Shown piece after piece: positions 5,208 through 8,376 of a DNA stretch of 8,376 nt. The first letter of the stretch is position 1. Each line of letters begins with the position of its first letter. The translations under genes and the position numbers were made by a program. Where the stretch lies: NCBI GenBank assembly GCA_016302925.1, contig JAEDMR010000083.1, forward strand, positions 1 to 8,376, given 5' to 3'. The notes under the pieces are model-generated. The model saw nothing but the letters and a program-made list of their open reading frames with translations, did no database searches and was not told where the DNA came from. The stretch is from Bacillota bacterium. GTDB taxonomy: Bacteria; Bacillota; Clostridia; Peptostreptococcales; Anaerovoracaceae.

Positions 5208-6638
5208 CTAAACTGTAATCTCAGCCTCCGCACCCAAAACGTCTGCATTGGCTGCAAGTATAGGCTTTATGACCCCGTTTAGAAACTCAGTCGTCTGCTG
5301 CGGTGCTCGTCCGACAAAATTTTCTGGCTTCATAACCTTCTGTAAAGCCTCAAGTTCTATATGAAAGGCAGGATCTGCCGCGATTCTTTCCAGAAGATCG
5401 TTTGGCTTTCCCTCCTCTTTCACCATCTTTCCGGCTGCCATGGAATGCACACGGATTCTTTCGTGCAGTTCCTGCCGGTCGCCGCCCTGTTTAACGGCTT
5501 CCATCATAATATTTTCAGTTGCCATGAACGGTAGTTCATCCATCAGACGTCTCTCGATCATCTTCGGATAAACCACCAGCCCCTCAGAAACGTTCAGGTA
5601 CAGCTGCAGAATGCCGTCTGTGGCCAGGAATGCTTCACTGATACTGATCCGCTTATTGGCAGAATCATCCAGCGTTCTTTCGAACCACTGGGTCGACGCC
5701 GTAATGGCAGGATTCATTGCATCGCTGATCACATAGTTGGCCAGAGATGCCATTCTCTCACTGCGCATCGGATTTCTCTTATACGCCATGGCCGAAGAAC
5801 CGATCTGATTCTTTTCAAACGGTTCCTCCACCTCTTTCAGATGCTGCAGCAGGCGGATATCGTTGGAGAATTTATGCGCACTCTGTGCAATCCCCGCCAG
5901 CACGTTTACCACGCGGCTGTCCACCTTTCTGGAATAGGTCTGACCGGATACCGGATAGCAACCCGGGAAACCCATTTTCTCCGCAATGAGCTGATCCAGC
6001 TTTCTGCACTTTTCATGGTCTCCTTCAAAAAGGTCGAGGAAACTTGCCTGGGTTCCGGTGGTTCCCTTGGAGCCCAGAAGCCGAAGTGAATCCAGCACAT
6101 AGTCCAGATCGGAAAGGTCCATCACCAGATCCTGCAGCCACAGTGTGGCACGCTTGCCCAGCGTCGTCGGCTGTGCCGGCTGGAAATGGGTAAAAGCAAG
6201 GGTCGGCAGATCCTTATATTTTTCTGCAAACTTCGCCAGCTGTGAGATTACATTGATCAGCTTCACACGGATCAGCTTCAGCCCCTCCGCCATGATGATC
6301 ATGTCTGTGTTGTCTCCCACATAGCAGCTTGTGGCGCCCAGATGGATAATGCCTTTTGCAGACGGACACTGGGTACCGTATGCATAAACATGGGACATGA
6401 CATCGTGACGAACCAACGCTTCCCGTTCCTTCGCCACATCGTAGTTTATGTCATCCTGGTGCGCTTTCAGCTCTGCGATCTGCTCGTCAGTAATGTCCAG
6501 ACCCAGTTCCTGTTCTGCTTCTGCCAGTGCAATCCACAGACGTCTCCAGGTTCTGAATTTCTTTTCCGGTGAAAACAGATACTGCATTTCCTTACTCGGG
6601 TATCTTTCGGATAATGGACTTGTGTAATTGGTTTTCAT
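5208..6638 (-). CDS. purB: Adenylosuccinate lyase (PurB), eukaryote-like type
   Basis: A 476-residue cytoplasmic enzyme of the fumarase/aspartase superfamily. It removes fumarate from SAICAR (giving AICAR) and from adenylosuccinate (giving AMP), so it acts twice in purine synthesis. Visible motifs are RHDVMSHV (77-84, His78), GIIHLGATSCYVGDNTD (96-112), FTHFQPAQPTT (149-159, His151 as likely general acid), TGTQASF (194-200) and the mobile signature loop GSSAMAYKRNPMRSER (280-295) with the catalytic serine. Overall it resembles vertebrate ADSL much more than the short Bacillus/E. coli enzymes. The loop has Ala285 where most relatives have Pro (SSAMPYK). The start at 6638 follows GAGGGAA about ten bases upstream. 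It is first in the purB-purA operon; its stop codon TAG is part of the purA ribosome site. Confidence 0.95.
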   Translation of the reverse strand: MKTNYTSPLSERYPSKEMQYLFSPEKKFRTWRRLWIALAEAEQELGLDITDEQIAELKAHQDDINYDVAKEREALVRHDVMSHVYAYGTQCPSAKGIIHLGATSCYVGDNTDMIIMAEGLKLIRVKLINVISQLAKFAEKYKDLPTLAFTHFQPAQPTTLGKRATLWLQDLVMDLSDLDYVLDSLRLLGSKGTTGTQASFLDLFEGDHEKCRKLDQLIAEKMGFPGCYPVSGQTYSRKVDSRVVNVLAGIAQSAHKFSNDIRLLQHLKEVEEPFEKNQIGSSAMAYKRNPMRSERMASLANYVISDAMNPAITASTQWFERTLDDSANKRISISEAFLATDGILQLYLNVSEGLVVYPKMIERRLMDELPFMATENIMMEAVKQGGDRQELHERIRVHSMAAGKMVKEEGKPNDLLERIAADPAFHIELEALQKVMKPENFVGRAPQQTTEFLNGVIKPILAANADVLGAEAEITV

Positions 6639-6688
6639 AGGCTCGTTTCCCTCTTCCCTGATTTCAAAGTTACAAAAACAACATAGAT

Positions 6689-6717
6689 ATTTTATATGCT
6701 TTTGCTTTGTTTTTCAA
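6689..6717 (-). promoter_or_regulatory. Sigma-A promoter of the purB-purA operon
   Basis: TTGAAA (6717-6712) and TAAAAT (6694-6689) are spaced by 17 nt in an A-rich region; the start would be near 6682, leaving a leader of about 44 nt. The -35 box contains the TGA stop (6716-6714) of the upstream pilus gene. No purine riboswitch or clear repressor box is visible in the short leader. Confidence 0.8.
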
Positions 6718-7142
6718 GATGTTTCAGCCCTTTTCCCAAAAAAAATTTTCGTAAAATCAAAAGTGTCACAGCGTTCTATCCGAACCAGCCCTCGCAGAAA
6801 AGGCAGATGGATTTCTGCTTCTCCCAGATCTGCCCGAATTTCCACAAATCCGTACTCCATTTTCATTTCCCATTGCACCAGACCGTGAAAGATCTGTCGT
6901 CTGCCTGCTTCCATGCTTTCATCCGGATCCAGATTTCTCCGCAAAATCTCCTCTGCCGCACTTTCTGCTTCCTGCAGACTTTTTCCTTCCCGCCATAGTT
7001 TCACGGCAGCCCCGTAAGCAGCTTCTTCACATGTCCATTTCAGCCGGCGCTCTGCCATTATCAGGTTCCGGCAATCTTGGTCGTATATCATGCCCGTAAT
7101 CATGAGAAGAAGAATTCCCGCGGTCAGAATCAGATTCTTCAT
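6714..7142 (-). CDS. TadE-like small envelope protein, last gene of pilus operon
   Basis: A 142-residue protein with an N-terminal membrane anchor (MKNLILTAGILLLMITGMIY) and a soluble, presumably extracytoplasmic remainder. The region about 28-63 is helical and charged (AERRLKWTCEEAAYGAAVKL, then EAESAAEEIL). A single N-terminal helix followed by such a helical segment fits TadE/TadF-like minor pseudopilins, though no diagnostic motif is present and no specific function can be given. The ATG overlaps the previous stop as ATGA (7142-7139), with GAGGAAAG upstream, so translation is coupled. No intrinsic terminator follows; the purB promoter begins within the stop codon, so some pilus transcription may continue into purB. 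Confidence 0.75.
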   Translation of the reverse strand: MKNLILTAGILLLMITGMIYDQDCRNLIMAERRLKWTCEEAAYGAAVKLWREGKSLQEAESAAEEILRRNLDPDESMEAGRRQIFHGLVQWEMKMEYGFVEIRADLGEAEIHLPFLRGLVRIERCDTFDFTKIFFGKRAETS

Positions 7143-7576
7143 CCTTCGCTTTCCTCTTCAGGCTTTGCGGTTTCTTTCGATATGTAAAACCGGCTTACTA
7201 CCCAGCCGTCCTCTTCCATCCAGACACGGTTTTCCTCCGCCGAAATTCCCAGCATGGCAGCAGCAGCGATCAGGTTCTTCAGCGGATATCCGATCCGGTA
7301 ATGCAGCAACGTTCCTTCCGGCAGAGGGTGCACACTGTCTTCTCCCTCCACCAGAATTTCTTCCGGGCTGCAGCCGCAGATTTCTGCCAGGTTTCCCGAC
7401 AGCAGACTTCGATTTTCGTTGCTGATATATCCCTGCAGTCCGGCAGTGTCCCGGAAGTTTTCTATGGCCATATCCGCACGGAACATCCGGGTATGCAGGT
7501 TCTGATTCCCGGCAAACTGAAGAACAAAGATCAGCAGAAGCATCAGGGAAGCAACGGCCGTGATCAGATCTTTCAC
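7139..7576 (-). CDS. TadE-like membrane-anchored protein of the pilus operon
   Basis: A 145-residue protein starting (GTG codon at 7576) as MKDLITAVASLMLLLIFVLQ, one membrane anchor, followed by an exported domain. It contains ICGCSPEEILVEG (about residues 66-78) and YPLKNLIAAAAMLGISAEEN, a pattern I associate with small proteins of clostridial Tad-type loci. The acidic tail EEESEG is encoded by the bases that also hold the next gene's ribosome site. The GTG start overlaps the previous stop as GTGA (7576-7573). A perfect AGGAGGTG lies upstream at about 7592-7585, which supports this non-ATG start. Probably a pilus minor component or assembly factor; exact role unknown. Confidence 0.75.
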   Translation of the reverse strand: MKDLITAVASLMLLLIFVLQFAGNQNLHTRMFRADMAIENFRDTAGLQGYISNENRSLLSGNLAEICGCSPEEILVEGEDSVHPLPEGTLLHYRIGYPLKNLIAAAAMLGISAEENRVWMEEDGWVVSRFYISKETAKPEEESEG

Positions 7577-7731
7577 AGGATACCCACCTCCTGACAGGCA
7601 TACTGGCTGATCTGATGACGCATCATCATGGCCACTGTACTTTTCAGGGAATCCGGTCCGTCACCGACCATCATCTGAAAAATGACAGCACCCAGCAGCA
7701 TCAGTCCCAGTACGATAATCAGATTCTTCAT
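7573..7731 (-). CDS. Small pilin-like membrane protein B (52 aa)
   Basis: A 52-residue protein with N-terminus MKNLIIVLGLMLLGAVIFQM, a single hydrophobic helix, then GDGPDSLKS and a short helical tail ending CQEVGIL. It is a paralogue of the 58-residue protein encoded just upstream (shared MKNLII, G, LGA, GDG and SLK). The ribosome site GGAGGAG lies in the last codons of that gene, and only one base separates its stop from this ATG. Size, anchor and position in a Tad-like operon suggest a small pilin or pseudopilin. No processing site of Flp type (G/A-x4-E-F) is visible, so cleavage by a prepilin peptidase is doubtful. Confidence 0.72.
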   Translation of the reverse strand: MKNLIIVLGLMLLGAVIFQMMVGDGPDSLKSTVAMMMRHQISQYACQEVGIL

Positions 7732-7732
7732 T

Positions 7733-7909
7733 TTACTCTCCTCCCTGTGCTGCTCCGCTGAAGGTCAGATTTTCCGAAATCGCTGCCGTCCCCCGGTTCA
7801 TAATATCTGAAGCCGCTGTTTTCAGGGAATTTCCGTCTCCCAGCACCAGCGTATTTACAATAATTGCTCCCAGTATAATTGTTCCGATAATAATGATCAG
7901 ATTCTTCAT
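7733..7909 (-). CDS. Small pilin-like membrane protein A (58 aa)
   Basis: A 58-residue protein starting MKNLIIIIGTIILGAIIVNT, one membrane helix, then LGDGNSLKTAASDIMNRG and a polar tail. It is related to the following 52-residue protein, which points to tandem duplication. The ATG at 7909 is preceded by GAGGAGAGGT that overlaps the stop codon of the TadC-like gene (15-nt gap). It probably sits in the membrane as a small structural or accessory subunit of the pilus system. I do not recognise a named family. Confidence 0.72.
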   Translation of the reverse strand: MKNLIIIIGTIILGAIIVNTLVLGDGNSLKTAASDIMNRGTAAISENLTFSGAAQGGE

Positions 7910-7924
7910 CGTTTACCTCTCCTC

Positions 7925-8376
7925 TTAAAACACAAATTCAAGCATTGCCATGGTGTGCATGAAGACCACCACAACGGCGAAGTCTATCACCAGCAGAAAG
8001 ACTGTCGCTGTTGCCATGACCGTGGTAACCAGACTGTTTCTCTGCACCTGCCGGATATCTTCCGTCACTTTCTGCTGGCGGATCATTTCCTGAAATACTT
8101 CCATCTGCTCTGCCAGTTCATCCGGGCGGATGACACCCACCTTCTCCAGAACCAGACTGAAATTTCTTCCTGCTCTGGTAGGGCAGCGTTCTGCTACCAG
8201 CCGGAAGGCTTCCCGGTCTTTCCCCGCCCGGTATAAAGCCAGCATTTCCGCATAAACAGGACGCAGCTTTTCAGAGTGATCCATCAGTTTTTCATAGAGA
8301 TAATCCGCAGAAAACGCATCTTCTTTCCTTGCCAGCGCCAGATTTTTTAACAGCAGACCGCTGGTGTAGATTTCCG
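7925..8376 (-). CDS. TadC/TadB-like type II secretion F-domain protein, C-terminal part
   Basis: The frame is open to the right edge; 149 C-terminal residues are visible. They comprise a cytoplasmic helical region with regular Leu/Ala spacing (GLLLKNLALARK, then EKLRPVYAEMLALYRAGK and VGVIRPDELAEQMEVFQEMI) and then a long hydrophobic segment (about visible residues 114-140) near the C-terminus. This arrangement resembles the inner-membrane platform proteins of Tad and type II secretion systems (T2SSF domain), and the gene stands where tadC usually does, before small pilin-like genes. The assignment rests on architecture and context; the N-terminal part needed for certainty lies outside the window. 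Confidence 0.55.
   Translation of the reverse strand, partial: EIYTSGLLLKNLALARKEDAFSADYLYEKLMDHSEKLRPVYAEMLALYRAGKDREAFRLVAERCPTRAGRNFSLVLEKVGVIRPDELAEQMEVFQEMIRQQKVTEDIRQVQRNSLVTTVMATATVFLLVIDFAVVVVFMHTMAMLEFVF

Overview
The window looks like a chromosomal segment of a gut-type Firmicute, most likely a Lachnospiraceae relative. The evidence is gene content and sequence style: strong AGGAGG-type ribosome sites, a signal-peptide plus fibronectin-III surface protein, a eukaryote-like PurB paired with a divergent clostridial-type PurA, a manganese riboswitch, and a small Tad-like pilus operon. This is inference from recognised families, not a database match. Every protein gene supported here is on the minus strand. 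The only good plus-strand transcript is a short putative antisense RNA.

Read in the direction of transcription (right to left): 8376-6714 is the tail of a Tad/Flp-type pilus or secretion operon. It holds the C-terminal part of a probable TadC/TadB-like membrane protein, two tiny paralogous membrane proteins (58 and 52 aa) and two TadE-like envelope proteins (145 and 142 aa). Genes overlap or nearly touch, and all four small proteins begin MK(N/D)LI. At 6717-6689 a sigma-A promoter, whose -35 box contains the stop codon of the last pilus gene, starts a purB-purA operon. Its products make AMP from IMP; PurB also acts earlier in de novo purine synthesis.

The next unit (3849-935) is a P-type (P2A) cation ATPase gene. 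It has its own promoter, a yybP-ykoY (Mn2+) riboswitch, and an intrinsic terminator that shares sequence with the riboswitch P1 stem. This layout suggests a metal-efflux pump switched on by excess manganese. It ends at a symmetrical terminator at 935-960.

The stretch 369-977 lacks a large gene but is rich in structure. It contains a 123-bp element bounded by 22-nt inverted repeats (807-929) and what looks like a complete type I toxin-antitoxin module: a 27-aa membrane peptide (694-611) whose ribosome site can be sequestered in the leader, opposed by a convergent RNA of about 87 nt (530-616) with a consensus promoter and terminator. At the left edge, the 5' end of a secreted fibronectin-III-domain protein (368-1) runs out of the window behind its own promoter, which carries a palindrome.
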